42,478 nt of DNA from an uncultured Oscillospiraceae bacterium (GTDB lineage Bacteria > Bacillota > Clostridia > Oscillospirales > Ruminococcaceae), in the NCBI GenBank assembly GCA_949299455.1, contig CASGAN010000013.1:1-42478 (forward strand), in the 5' to 3' direction. The notes under the pieces were generated by a model that saw only the letters and a list, made by a program, of their open reading frames with translations, searched no databases and was not told the DNA's origin. Made by a program: the position numbers and the translations under genes. Of the stretch, positions 32,938-41,431 are shown piece after piece (positions within the stretch are counted from its first letter, which is position 1; each line of letters begins with the position of its first letter).

Positions 32938-33936
32938 TCAGCGCTGTACAGCCTTTTTTGCATATTCCTGCAGCAATCGCACATATGTTTCATATTGCTT
33001 CGCAGAAACATCAGGTGGTGTTTGATGATCGACACTCGGGATGTATCCTCCGCTTTTCATGGCAGGCAAAAGGCGTTCAAATTCCAGTCGCATTGCTTCT
33101 TCTCCCAAATGCATAACCATCTTGTTATAGCCGCCGATCATCAGCCAATCCGGATGATTGCGCCGAATTCGATTTACATCCACGCCCGCCTGACGCTCCA
33201 AAGGCAGAACACCTTCAATCCCTGCTTCCTTAAACCAGGGAATCAACGGTTCCACGTCGCCGTCTGTATCAATCAGCACGCGTACGCCCGCCTTTTTAAG
33301 CACAGGAATGACCTGCTGATAATATGGAAGCATAAATGTATCAAACAATTCCCTTGAAATCATTGGTCCGTGATTATACGACATGTCCTCCGCAAACGTC
33401 ATAAATTCCGGCTGCATCACCGGAAGCAGCTGTTCCAGACACCGAAGATGATAGTCCGCAAGATCTTGATTCATACGCAGCATCAGCTCAGGTTCATCGT
33501 AAAAGGCATATAAATGCGCCTCAATGCCGAACAATGTTCGCGGAAACCAGAAAAAGCCTTCCAACGTCAGCCACTGTGCATAATCTCCGTTTTCATGTCC
33601 TGCTTTCCAGTATTTTGCACATTCTACCGCTTGCTGAATATTTTCTTCCGGATAAAGCAGCGGCTTGATCCGATCATATTCCGCCGCATCACATAAAATA
33701 CCAGTACCGTGAGATGACGGCTGCGGGCATTGCGCTCCTCTTGGCGACACAGAAATTTGACGCAGCGGATCAAGTCCAAACCAATTCTGCAATGCATCCG
33801 GTCCGTCTCCGTGCTGCACACCCTCACTGTTTCAGCGCTTTACCGTGAGATCCCACCAAACTGCCCATTCCACAACCGGAAGCCGATCGGGCACATCTCG
33901 ATTCAGCACGGCGCGCACACGCTCACGATTGGTCAC
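32938..33936 (-). pseudogene. uroporphyrinogen decarboxylase-like protein, interrupted by TGA at codon 35
   Basis: GTG at 33936 follows GGGGGAG and opens a frame of 333 codons with one in-frame TGA at 33832-33834. The protein reads VTNRERVRAVLNRDVPDRLP ... WWDLTVKR*NSEGVQ, then 298 further residues of a URO-D/cobalamin-methyltransferase-like barrel (GHENGDYAQWLTLEGFFW, GVRVLIDTDGDVEPLIPWF, GGYNKMVMHLG). Relatives, as I recall them, have Trp where the TGA stands, so a TGG to TGA change is the simplest explanation. TGA is an ordinary stop elsewhere in this window. Reinitiation at GTG 33819 could give a protein lacking the first 39 residues. The family is often found near sugar or glycoside genes; its substrate is unknown. 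Confidence 0.85.
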
Positions 33937-34030
33937 AATAAACTCCCCCTTGTTTTGTCGATGCTTTCAGTATATACTAAAGAAAAATGAAATAAAACCG
34001 TCATAAATGCTGTTTTTTGGGGGTGTTTTT

Positions 34031-34645
34031 GTGGAGCGAGCGCTTCAGATGCGCGGCGGCTTTTCGATTGATACACTGCGGGTAGATATTCCATGCAGCA
34101 CACATTCACATGATTTTTTAGAATTGGCATATATCAAAAACGGTTGGACACTGCACACACTGAACCAATGTCAAAAGCGTCTGACTGCCGGCGATTTTAT
34201 GTTGGTTGATTTCGGCGAGGCGCATAGCTATGATGACGGAAGTGACGATCTTACAGTCATCAACTGCTTGTTTCAACCTGCTATGATTGATCCATCGTTT
34301 GGACATTGCCGCAGTTTCTCTCTCCTACTGGACAGCCGTGTACCAGGTGTTGGATATGCCGGCACCCATTTCGGCAACAAACTGCTTCATGATGATTCGG
34401 GACAAATTCTGTTCATTTTAGAAAGACTATCACACGAAATCCACCAGCAAGCGATCGGCTATGTCCCTATGCTGCGAATTTTGCTGATGGATTTGATGAT
34501 TCAGCTCATGCGACAATTAGACATTCAAACACCATGCCGTCCCGGTATCGAGGTGGGATGGATTGTAGAGCAAATCAATCAAAATGTTGCATCAACGCAC
34601 TGTCTTACCACATCTTTTTCATTTGCACCTGTGCTGTCAGTTTGA
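34031..34645 (+). pseudogene. AraC-family regulator truncated before its DNA-binding domain
   Basis: The N-terminal cupin-like effector domain of an AraC regulator is intact (HSHDFLELAYIKNG, RLTAGDFMLVDFGEAHSY, about residues 20-110), followed by the helical linker (about 125-180). The frame ends at INQNVASTHCLTTSF, exactly where the double helix-turn-helix domain of about 100 residues should begin. The last part is antisense to the end of the lipoprotein gene, so the 3' end was lost in a deletion or misjoin near 34580-34610. Start: GGGGGTG with GTG at 34031; the in-frame ATG at 34007 lacks a ribosome site. It is divergent from the URO-D-like gene with only about 95 bp between. Confidence 0.8.
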
Positions 34646-35010
34646 ATCAAGTGTCCTGAGTGATTTAAATAATATAAATGCTCCTTATAATAATACATAC
34701 TATTCAAGCTATTCCATACAAGCCGGACTGCGGTACATCCGGCATCCGGATCTTCTTCATGCTTGCAGTCGGGCTTTCCGCAGACCGGTGCCGCTGTATT
34801 TGTTTTGGGATCAATATATTGATAGCGCCAGCTGTCCGACCAATAAAATCCGCCTGTTTCATCCATCATCGGTGACCTCAAACTTGAAATTGCCGCATTA
34901 TTGTACGCAATCACTTGTTCATTCTCTGCTGTATTCTGACAGCCGGTCACACTCATACAGAGCATAGCGGCTGCAGCAAGCATCGACATTACTTTTATTG
35001 ATTTTTTCAT
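34579..35010 (-). pseudogene. lipoprotein of the beta-propeller (DUF5050-like) type, 3' truncated
   Basis: 143 residues from ATG 35010 (AAAGGAGGTC before it). A lipoprotein signal peptide with lipobox SVTGC is followed by MDETGGFYWSDSW and CGKPDCKHEEDPDAGC. YYYKEHLYYLNHSGHLIQTD is the beginning of the repeated YxxxLYYL-type blades found in secreted Clostridia lipoproteins of 400-500 residues. Only about one blade remains before the frame ends in VVRQCVDATF over the AraC gene's end. Both genes are thus cut at the same point. The cysteines in CGKPDCKH resemble a small metal site common in these proteins; function unknown. Confidence 0.75.
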
Positions 35011-35241
35011 GGTAAGACCTCCTTTTACGCTTGATCCACACTGCAATTCAAATGTTTTTCATTGATTCAATTCTAAAATATTCACAAAAGCAAAAAAATG
35101 ACGACAAAATCCACACAACCAGCAGTGTAATCATGATAAAAAATCACATTTCTCTTGCGAAGTTGTTTCATCTGACATCCCTCTTTCCAGTCTGCCTCCA
35201 TAGCGAAACAGGTTTATTCATTTTTGTCAATTTATACTTTT

Positions 35242-35270
35242 AATTTACCATAATATCGCACACATGTCAA
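35242..35270 (-). promoter_or_regulatory. candidate sigma-A promoter of the lipoprotein gene
   Basis: TTGACA (35265-35270), 17 bp, TAAATT (35242-35247) on the minus strand. It would give a long leader of about 225 nt. Confidence 0.55.
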
Positions 35271-35403
35271 TATAAACAATCTTAATTATACATTTTTTGT
35301 GTCTATATTGCGCAAATTTATTTCATTTTTATCTCAATCCTCATCTCTCACTTTTCTCGCACTTTATTCTTCGCAGAACCCTTTTATTGTTTTTACACAA
35401 GAA

Positions 35404-35433
35404 AATAAGCCTCCATTATATAAATGGAGGCTT
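35404..35433 (-). terminator. intrinsic terminator behind the DUF5703-type glycosidase gene
   Basis: Perfect 11-bp stem (35407-35417 with 35423-35433) and 5-nt loop, followed on the minus strand by TATTTTC. It lies 110 bp after the gene. Confidence 0.75.
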
Positions 35434-35543
35434 GATCACGCATATAGACAGCATCTTACTGCCGAATGATTCATTTTTAAACTATCGACATCTTGAGTGA
35501 ATATGTGTATTGTTCATGTCGCTGTCATGCATGAACAAAATTC

Positions 35544-37789
35544 TCAATCAGTTCTTTGTTTCTGCAAGCAATCGATAACGGTATACTGTGCAGTATCTTC
35601 GCCAGTCAGTGTATACTGCAATGTTCCGTCTTGATATACGGATTCAATCGTAATGCCGCCCTCCAAATGGAGCTTAAATGAAACATCCCATTCGTTTGGC
35701 CATGCCGGCAATACATAGATCGTATTTTGGCATTGCTGTACCAGCATATCCTGCAAACCGATCATACCGCTGCCGCCCCAGTTGTGATCCGGTACCCAGT
35801 CGTGGCCCGGACCCCAGAACGCCGGGAATCGTCTCGGACCGTTTTGCATCTTCTTTGTGTTGATTTCACGTGCTTCTTCGGTTAATCCCATCCGCGCAGT
35901 AAAAATACCGTCCTGATGCCAGCTGATGTAATCCTTTTGCCCGTCCGGCACATGATTCCATGTATGAATCGCTGTCGTGAGATTATCGCGGCCGATGCCG
36001 TACTGCTCATACGGAAATACCGGATACAGCTCCGGAATTTCGAAATTGATGCATCCGGACCAAAAATCCGCAGGTTTGATGCATTTGCCGCCGTAAATAT
36101 CCACTGTCGGAATCTGAGGCAGATGTGAAAACAGCTCCTCGTAGTACGCGCAGTCGACATACTGCGGCAATCCACACAGTTTTTTTATGACTGCGCGCAG
36201 TCCGCTGACTGCATCCGTCGGATTGACTGTGTTTTTATATGTTTCGAGCGCAGTGGACGGCGAAATGAACAGCTTGCCGTTTTCGTCGTATTCAGACATC
36301 GTGTTTTCTTTGTAGATTTGTTTGTAATGCTCAAAATAGAACCGGACACAGCTTTCAATGAACGGAATATACTGCTTGATATCCGCTTTTGTATATTCAT
36401 GATATTTTAAAATCATATATGAAAATTCAAGCTGTGTGCTGTATTCATACCGTGTCCATGGACCGCGCAGTTCTGCTTTGTCGAAGTGCTTTGGCCGGTG
36501 ATGGTTTTCATCCGACGTATTGTCAAAGCCATAATTCCACCAGATCGACAGTCCCGTGTTTTCAAGCTGCTCACAGAACGAACAGCCTTCGTGTCCCCAG
36601 TATTCTCTCGTGCGGATTTCGGCATTCGAAAGCAGATTGTTGTAAAAATCGAACTGCGGTGCCATCATGTCAAAATCGCCCGATTTGAGCATCGGCAGTA
36701 AACCAGACGCTGATTCTGCGCGGTAAATGCACCGCCGCCCCACATACGAAAATCCGGTGTTTTTCCGCGGTGACGCTCGTCCACGCTGAAGCACGCATCG
36801 GTGGTAAACAGTCCGCCGTTGAATTTCGTCGGATATTTGCCATATGCGTTGCACCCGAGCATATACCGAAACAGTGTGTAGTTCCTTGCAAGCGTGTATC
36901 CTGTATCGGTTTCACCTTTTTCGTCATTGATCGCGATATAGCTGCGGTCAAAAAAGTCTGCCCACCATTTGACTGCCGTTTGTTTTGCATCCACCGCAGA
37001 CACCATTGCACAAAGATGTGACACAAACGTTTCTGCCTGCGGTGTCTGTTCGCTGTGCAGGAAAACACTGAAATGATGGGTTGTTTTTTCTGCCGAACGA
37101 AGCCGGTATCCATGATACGGAACATCGGCATAGCTTCCCTCATACTCTCCTGCAAACGTGCAGTCTGTACCTGTCAGTCTGCCACCGAAAATCAAATCCT
37201 TTTGACAGTTTGTGAGCCGATCTTTGACATGGCCGAGTCCCTGTGCATCGACGGACTTGTCAAACAAAAGCTGATCGTTTCGGTTTTGGTGATAAAAGAG
37301 CACTTCGCTGTCGTTTGCCGTCACCACATCCGGATAGGTATAAACCTCCTCCGGATAAGACACAAAACTGGACGCCGCCATGCGTTCTTCACCACAAAGC
37401 GGACGTACATCAAACCGCCAATTTTCATACGAAACGTTCACCGCAATTTTCTTTTTCGCTGCCACATCCACATGGCAGACCGGCTGTGTGACCTCAAACC
37501 AGATATTCACCTGCACATCATCGCCTGCAATCCACACAGAACCGTCTTTCAGCGAAAGCTGCTGGCGGAATGTGTGTTCAAACGGATTCTCTTCAAAATG
37601 AATGCGGATTCGTCCGGCTTTCAGCATCTGATTGTTTTCATCAAAATGACCGCTCCGATCCAGATAAAACAAAATATCATTTTCTTCCGTCCAAATACTT
37701 GCCCCTGTATCAAAGCCGCCACAAGGCATTGCCTCTCCTGAATGCTTGCTTTGCGTATTCCATATGACATCATATCGACTGACATCCAT
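35544..37789 (-). pseudogene. DUF5703-type six-hairpin glycosidase, broken by a 1-bp frameshift
   Basis: Two overlapping frames together encode about 750 residues. The N-terminal part (37789 to about 36696) has the beta-sandwich start MPCGGFDTGASIWTEENDIL and FYLDRSGHFDENNQMLKAGR, typical of DUF5703. The C-terminal part resembles an (alpha/alpha)6 glycosidase: GHEGCSFCEQLENTGLSIWW and FWGPGHDWVPDHNWGGSGM. The first frame reads QNQRLVYC and the second PMLKSGD. Restoring one G in TG(G)CCG near 36695 gives RLVYWPMLKSGD. GAGGTG precedes the ATG at 37789. No signal peptide is seen. It probably acted on plant or host oligosaccharides with the AraC and URO-D genes nearby; the substrate is unknown. 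Confidence 0.83.
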
Positions 37790-37867
37790 ATTGGTCACCT
37801 CTTCGGTATTTTTTTGCCTATTTTAAACCATTCAAACGAGAGATGCAAGAGCAAAAACAAACTTTTT

Positions 37868-39337
37868 TCAGGACAGCATTTGCATTTTTGTAGCAATCTG
37901 TTCGGCAAATGCGCGGTCATGCTCGACAAAAATCATTGTCGGATTTGCCGTCTGCAAAAGCGCTTCAATTTGCATTCTCGAATAAACGTCAATGTAATTG
38001 AGCGGTTCATCCCACAAATAAAGATGTGCTTTTTCGCAGAGGCTTGTTGCAATCAGCACCTTTTTCTTTTGTCCCTGCGAATACCCTTGCATTGGTTTTT
38101 CAAACTGTACCCGCTCAAAGTCGAGCTTTCTTAAAATCGTTTTAAACAGCGTTTCGTCAATCCCCGTTTCCAAAATCCATTCGGGAAGCGTTCCCCACAA
38201 AAACGACGGGTCTTGCGGAAGATACGAAATGATAAGCCCTGATGCACACAAAACCGTACCGGTATGCGGAATGTTCTGTCCCAAAATCAACTTGAGCAGA
38301 CTACTTTTTCCGCTGCCGTTTTTGCCGGTCAAACAAACACGTTCCCCCTGTTCCACCGCAAACGAAACCGGATCGCAGACGGCGTTTTCATCATAGGAAA
38401 CAGAAACATCCGAAAGCGTCACAAGTGTTTTTTTATGATGCGTCAGCGGATGGATTTTCAGTGCTTCGGCTTTTTCTGTATTTTTCAAAAGCGCAGCAGT
38501 CTGTTCGATTGCGCGTTCTCTTCGCTGTGCAATCGCCTTTGCCCGCTTCATCATCTTTGCGGATTGATGCCCGATATATCCTTTGTCTGCCGAACCATCG
38601 CCGTATTTTGACGCTTCGATCTGATCCGACCAGCTCGATGTTCTGGCAGCGGATTTGCGCAGACGTGTGATATCATGCTGCAGCCGCTCGTTCTGCTTTT
38701 CTTCAAACTGCTGCTGCCGCGAAAAGTTTTCCCACCAGGAAGAAAAGTTCCCTGCCTGTACATCAATCGTCGTTTTGTTGATCGACAGAATATGATCGAC
38801 ACAATCATCCAAAAACGCCCGGTCATGCGATACAAGAATGTATCCTTTCTTCTGGTGCAAATATGACGCAACCACCTGCCGGGCATGCAGATCCAAATGA
38901 TTGGTGGGTTCGTCGATCAGCGGAAAATGACCTTCATTGAGGAAAAATGCCGCCAACAGCGCTTTTGTCTGTTCTCCGTTTGACAGCGTACCAAATGGGC
39001 GCCACAACACCTCCGGCTCAAGTTCCAAATAGGAAAACTCCCGCAGAAGTTCCCATTCTTCCGCTGTCGGACAGATTTCATTTAAAATGTCGGTCGTCAT
39101 CCGGCTTTTATCTTCAATCGGATACGGAAAATAGTCAAACGATGCGGTACCGGTAATCGTTCCGGTATAGGGATACTGATGCTGCAATAGGCGCAGCAGT
39201 GTTGTTTTTCCGCGGCCGTTTCTGCCGATGAGTCCAAGTTTCCAGCTCGTATCAAATTGGAAGCTGCAATCTTCAAACACGTTATCATAGCTTCCCGGAT
39301 ATGCGAATGTCACATGATCAAATCGAATCATTGCCAT
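37868..39337 (-). CDS. ABC-F ATPase, Lsa/CplR-like ribosomal protection protein
   Basis: 489 residues with two ABC ATPase domains and no membrane segments: Walker A GRNGRGKTTLL and GKNGSGKSSLL, signature FGTLSNGEQTK and YSQGQKKK. The charged helical linker (about 190-300) is the element that reaches the peptidyl-transferase centre. LWDEPLNYIDVYSRMQIE and PTMIFVEHDRAFAEQ are typical of the Lsa/CplR group, whose known members protect ribosomes from lincosamides, pleuromutilins and streptogramin A. Whether this one gives resistance is not shown. AAGGAG precedes the ATG. A leader with a 7-codon peptide, hairpins and a terminator (39371-39598) points to drug-induced attenuation. The motif after Walker B in domain 1 is LIDEPTNHLD. 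Confidence 0.9.
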   Translation of the reverse strand: MAMIRFDHVTFAYPGSYDNVFEDCSFQFDTSWKLGLIGRNGRGKTTLLRLLQHQYPYTGTITGTASFDYFPYPIEDKSRMTTDILNEICPTAEEWELLREFSYLELEPEVLWRPFGTLSNGEQTKALLAAFFLNEGHFPLIDEPTNHLDLHARQVVASYLHQKKGYILVSHDRAFLDDCVDHILSINKTTIDVQAGNFSSWWENFSRQQQFEEKQNERLQHDITRLRKSAARTSSWSDQIEASKYGDGSADKGYIGHQSAKMMKRAKAIAQRRERAIEQTAALLKNTEKAEALKIHPLTHHKKTLVTLSDVSVSYDENAVCDPVSFAVEQGERVCLTGKNGSGKSSLLKLILGQNIPHTGTVLCASGLIISYLPQDPSFLWGTLPEWILETGIDETLFKTILRKLDFERVQFEKPMQGYSQGQKKKVLIATSLCEKAHLYLWDEPLNYIDVYSRMQIEALLQTANPTMIFVEHDRAFAEQIATKMQMLS

Positions 39338-39370
39338 ATGCTCATCTCCTTCATTCTGCTGATGTTACAT

Positions 39371-39405
39371 AAAAACAGAGCTGCAAGAATGACTTCCTGC
39401 AGCTC
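39371..39405 (-). terminator. attenuator terminator before the ABC-F gene
   Basis: GAGCTGCAGGAA pairs with TTCTTGCAGCTC (12 bp, one G-U; 39378-39405) around GTCA, followed on the minus strand by TGTTTTT. It is 34 bp before the ABC-F start and downstream of that gene's own promoter, so it must be bypassed for expression. Confidence 0.85.
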
Positions 39406-39422
39406 TTCACATCACAAACAGA

Positions 39423-39531
39423 CCGTTTCTTACAAAACGGATCGATTGCATATGGAACAGGCGTTACAATGAATTCATTTCTTGCATCAACACAGCCAAA
39501 TGGACAGACTTCACCCGTCATTTGCTGTGTT
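39423..39531 (-). promoter_or_regulatory. leader hairpins between the leader peptide and attenuator
   Basis: AACACAGC-AAATG (39519-39531) pairs with CATTT-GGCTGTGTT (39489-39502), 13 bp with one bulge, about 10 nt after the leader peptide stop. CCGTTT/AAACGG (39423-39440) forms a second stem. Ribosomes stalled on the leader peptide would cover the first stem's approach and could switch the fold. Confidence 0.6.
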
Positions 39532-39541
39532 CTCTTTTGAT

Positions 39542-39565
39542 TTATCTGCAAGAAATAGAACTCAT
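39542..39565 (-). CDS. 7-residue leader peptide MSSISCR
   Basis: ATG at 39565 follows a good ribosome site (GAGGTG, 5 nt spacing) and encodes Met-Ser-Ser-Ile-Ser-Cys-Arg before TAA. It starts about 21 nt after the predicted transcript start and precedes the hairpins and attenuator of the ABC-F gene. Antibiotic-resistance ABC-F and methyltransferase genes are often controlled by such short peptides, on which drug-bound ribosomes stall. No length or sequence family match is claimed. Confidence 0.65.
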   Translation of the reverse strand: MSSISCR

Positions 39566-39592
39566 TTTTTCACCTCATTATCTTTTTTGCTT

Positions 39593-39621
39593 ATTATAGC
39601 ACACCAAAAACCGAACCGCAA
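39593..39621 (-). promoter_or_regulatory. sigma-A promoter of the ABC-F gene
   Basis: TTGCGG (39616-39621), 17 bp, TATAAT (39593-39598) on the minus strand, starting 10 bp after the stop of the upstream permease gene. Confidence 0.8.
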
Positions 39622-39630
39622 GCATAAACT

Positions 39631-40428
39631 TTATACCTGCATTTCTTTTCGCTTAAATATGACAATGGCAGCGACAGAAAAACAAACGGCACTAAAAAAC
39701 AACACCGCTGCACCGATCCATGCGGATGTGTTTGCCAAAAGCAGTCCTTCCGGACGAAACAGAGTGAAAAAGGTCGCATGTTTGATGTTTTCGAGCTTTC
39801 CGCCCATATTGGCAAGCATTTGAAGCACATACATGAACGCCGTCACGCCTGCACTGACTGCAACGCTGTGCTTGCTTTCATTGAATATACACGAGCACAA
39901 AAAGCAAAACGCACCGATAAACAGCTGCAAACAAAGCAATCCTGCATTCAGACGGATCAGCTGTGCAAACGGCAATTCCCCGGGAAACATGATTTGTGCC
40001 GCAGTATATTCAAGCACTGTGCAGTATATAAGCAGAAGCACAATCCCACTGATCAGCGCCGCCAGCTGTGTGACTGCAATCGTCACACGCTTGACCGGTG
40101 CCGCAAGCAAAAACGCCATACTGCCGCGGTCCACATATTTTGCCGCAAGGCCATTTGCACGAATGATCGAATAGACCATTGGAAACACAATCATAATCAT
40201 TCCATACAAATAAGAAGACAGGAAACCACCCAATGTATCGTTTCCCCCTGTCATTCCCACAGCAGCCATCAAATCAGGCATCAGCTTTTCAAACTGACGG
40301 ATTGCATCCGATAAATCGGGATCATACATGCCGACAATCATAGTGATGTACATGGTTAGTATTCCGGCAAAAATCAAGAGCAGTTTAAACGAGCCCTTCA
40401 TCTCTTTTTTATATAATGTTCGGTTCAT
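39631..40428 (-). CDS. ABC-2 type exporter permease
   Basis: 265 residues with about six hydrophobic segments (for example LLLIFAGILTMYITMIVGMY near the N-terminus and AAVLFFSAVCFSVAAIVIF near the C-terminus). YVDRGSMAFLLAAPVKR between helices is the segment typical of ABC-2 permeases that contact the ATPase. Its ATG overlaps the ATPase stop (ATGA at 40425-40428), so the two form one exporter. Related pairs move lipids, peptides or drugs outward; the substrate is not evident. No terminator is seen before the ABC-F promoter. Confidence 0.88.
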   Translation of the reverse strand: MNRTLYKKEMKGSFKLLLIFAGILTMYITMIVGMYDPDLSDAIRQFEKLMPDLMAAVGMTGGNDTLGGFLSSYLYGMIMIVFPMVYSIIRANGLAAKYVDRGSMAFLLAAPVKRVTIAVTQLAALISGIVLLLIYCTVLEYTAAQIMFPGELPFAQLIRLNAGLLCLQLFIGAFCFLCSCIFNESKHSVAVSAGVTAFMYVLQMLANMGGKLENIKHATFFTLFRPEGLLLANTSAWIGAAVLFFSAVCFSVAAIVIFKRKEMQV

Positions 40429-41252
40429 TTCTGCTGCTCCTCCCCATAATAATGCAAAAAGATTTCTTCCAGTGTTTGTTTTGCTGTCACCGTCACTTGA
40501 TTGCGCTGCTGCGCATTCTGCACACCGTCAAAATCCTTTGCAAAGCATAAAGCGGTTTCCTCGTTTTCCAGTGTGACTGTATAAGTTTTTACATGACGGG
40601 CACAAAGCGACTGCGCGTCATCCAATGCGACCAGCTGACCACTGCGGATAATACCGATACGATCGCACGTTTTCTCTACCTCTTCGAACAAATGACTGGA
40701 CATCAAAATGGTTTTGCCGCGCTTTTTCTCTTCCATAATCAGCTCGACGAAGCGATTTTGCATCAACGGATCAAGACCGCTTGTCGGTTCATCGAGAATG
40801 AGGATCGCAGGATCATGCATAAACGCAGCAACAATTCCGATTTTCTGTTTCATTCCTTTGCTCATTTTTTTAATCTTTCCGTCGGGATTCAGCGAAAACC
40901 GGTCAATCAGTTCCTTGGTTCGTCCTGCATTCTTCATGCCGCGGTACGACTGTAAGAATGCAAGATATGCACTGCCTTTCATTTCATCAAAAAAAGCGAT
41001 TTCACCCGGAATATATCCAAGATTTTTTTGAATCTGTGCGGCATCTTTCCAGCAATCTAACCCGCCAATCGTGCAGCTGCCCTGCTGTGCTTTCAAAAAT
41101 CCCATCAAGTGGCGGATCGTCGTTGTCTTGCCGGCACCGTTTGGACCCAAAAAGCCAAAAACCTCCCCTTCAGAAATGGAAAAATTCAAATGGAAAACGC
41201 CTTTGTTGTTTCCGTAATCTCTGGTCAAATCACAAACATCTATAGTCCCCAT
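40425..41252 (-). CDS. ABC exporter ATP-binding protein
   Basis: A 275-residue ATPase of the DRR/CcmA-like exporter group. Walker A is GPNGAGKTTTIRHLMGF, the signature region KKMSKGMKQKIGIVAAF, Walker B ILILDEPTSGLDPLMQ, and the H-loop MSSHLFEEVEK. A C-terminal extension (about 215-275) probably binds regulators or dimerises. An in-frame ATG at 41276 exists, but AGGAGGG lies 7 nt before the ATG at 41252. It pairs with the permease just downstream. A candidate promoter is at 41298-41326. Confidence 0.92.
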   Translation of the reverse strand: MGTIDVCDLTRDYGNNKGVFHLNFSISEGEVFGFLGPNGAGKTTTIRHLMGFLKAQQGSCTIGGLDCWKDAAQIQKNLGYIPGEIAFFDEMKGSAYLAFLQSYRGMKNAGRTKELIDRFSLNPDGKIKKMSKGMKQKIGIVAAFMHDPAILILDEPTSGLDPLMQNRFVELIMEEKKRGKTILMSSHLFEEVEKTCDRIGIIRSGQLVALDDAQSLCARHVKTYTVTLENEETALCFAKDFDGVQNAQQRNQVTVTAKQTLEEIFLHYYGEEQQK

Positions 41253-41297
41253 ATGTGTCCCTCCTGCTAAATGCATACACGATCATCAGACGCGGCC

Positions 41298-41326
41298 ACA
41301 TTAATATATTTTGTGGTTTTGGTCAA
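41298..41326 (-). promoter_or_regulatory. candidate sigma-A promoter of the ABC exporter operon
   Basis: TTGACC (41321-41326), 17 bp, TAATGT (41298-41303) on the minus strand; the -10 is weak. Confidence 0.5.
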
Positions 41327-41387
41327 CATGTTTATATTCTCCATATCGCTTTTCTTTGCTGTGCTCCTTTTAAATCTGCTGATACAG

Positions 41388-41427
41388 AAAAAACTTCTTT
41401 GCGCATCCCGTGCACAAAGAAGTTTTT
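41388..41427 (-). terminator. intrinsic terminator of the penicillin-binding protein gene
   Basis: AAAAACTTCTTTG and CAAAGAAGTTTTT arms flank a 12-nt loop, with T-runs on either side. It is 5 bp after the gene's stop. Confidence 0.88.
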
Positions 41428-41431
41428 ATAA

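Larger units (their letters stand above)
35011..35543. other. 533-bp intergenic region, AT-rich
   Basis: It contains the candidate lipoprotein promoter (35242-35270), a leader of about 220 nt in which no known RNA motif was recognised, and the terminator at 35404-35433. No supported ORF lies in it. Confidence 0.5.

Noticed and set aside
33820-33840. Selenocysteine or pyrrolysine-like recoding at the URO-D-like gene's internal stop
   Set aside because: The codon is TGA at a probable Trp position, no SECIS-like hairpin was seen after it, and neighbouring genes are also damaged.
39351-39551. 66-codon ORF in the ABC-F leader (MQINQKRTQQMTGE...)
   Set aside because: It has no good ribosome site and spans the hairpins and attenuator; the 7-codon MSSISCR ORF with GAGGTG is the better leader peptide.
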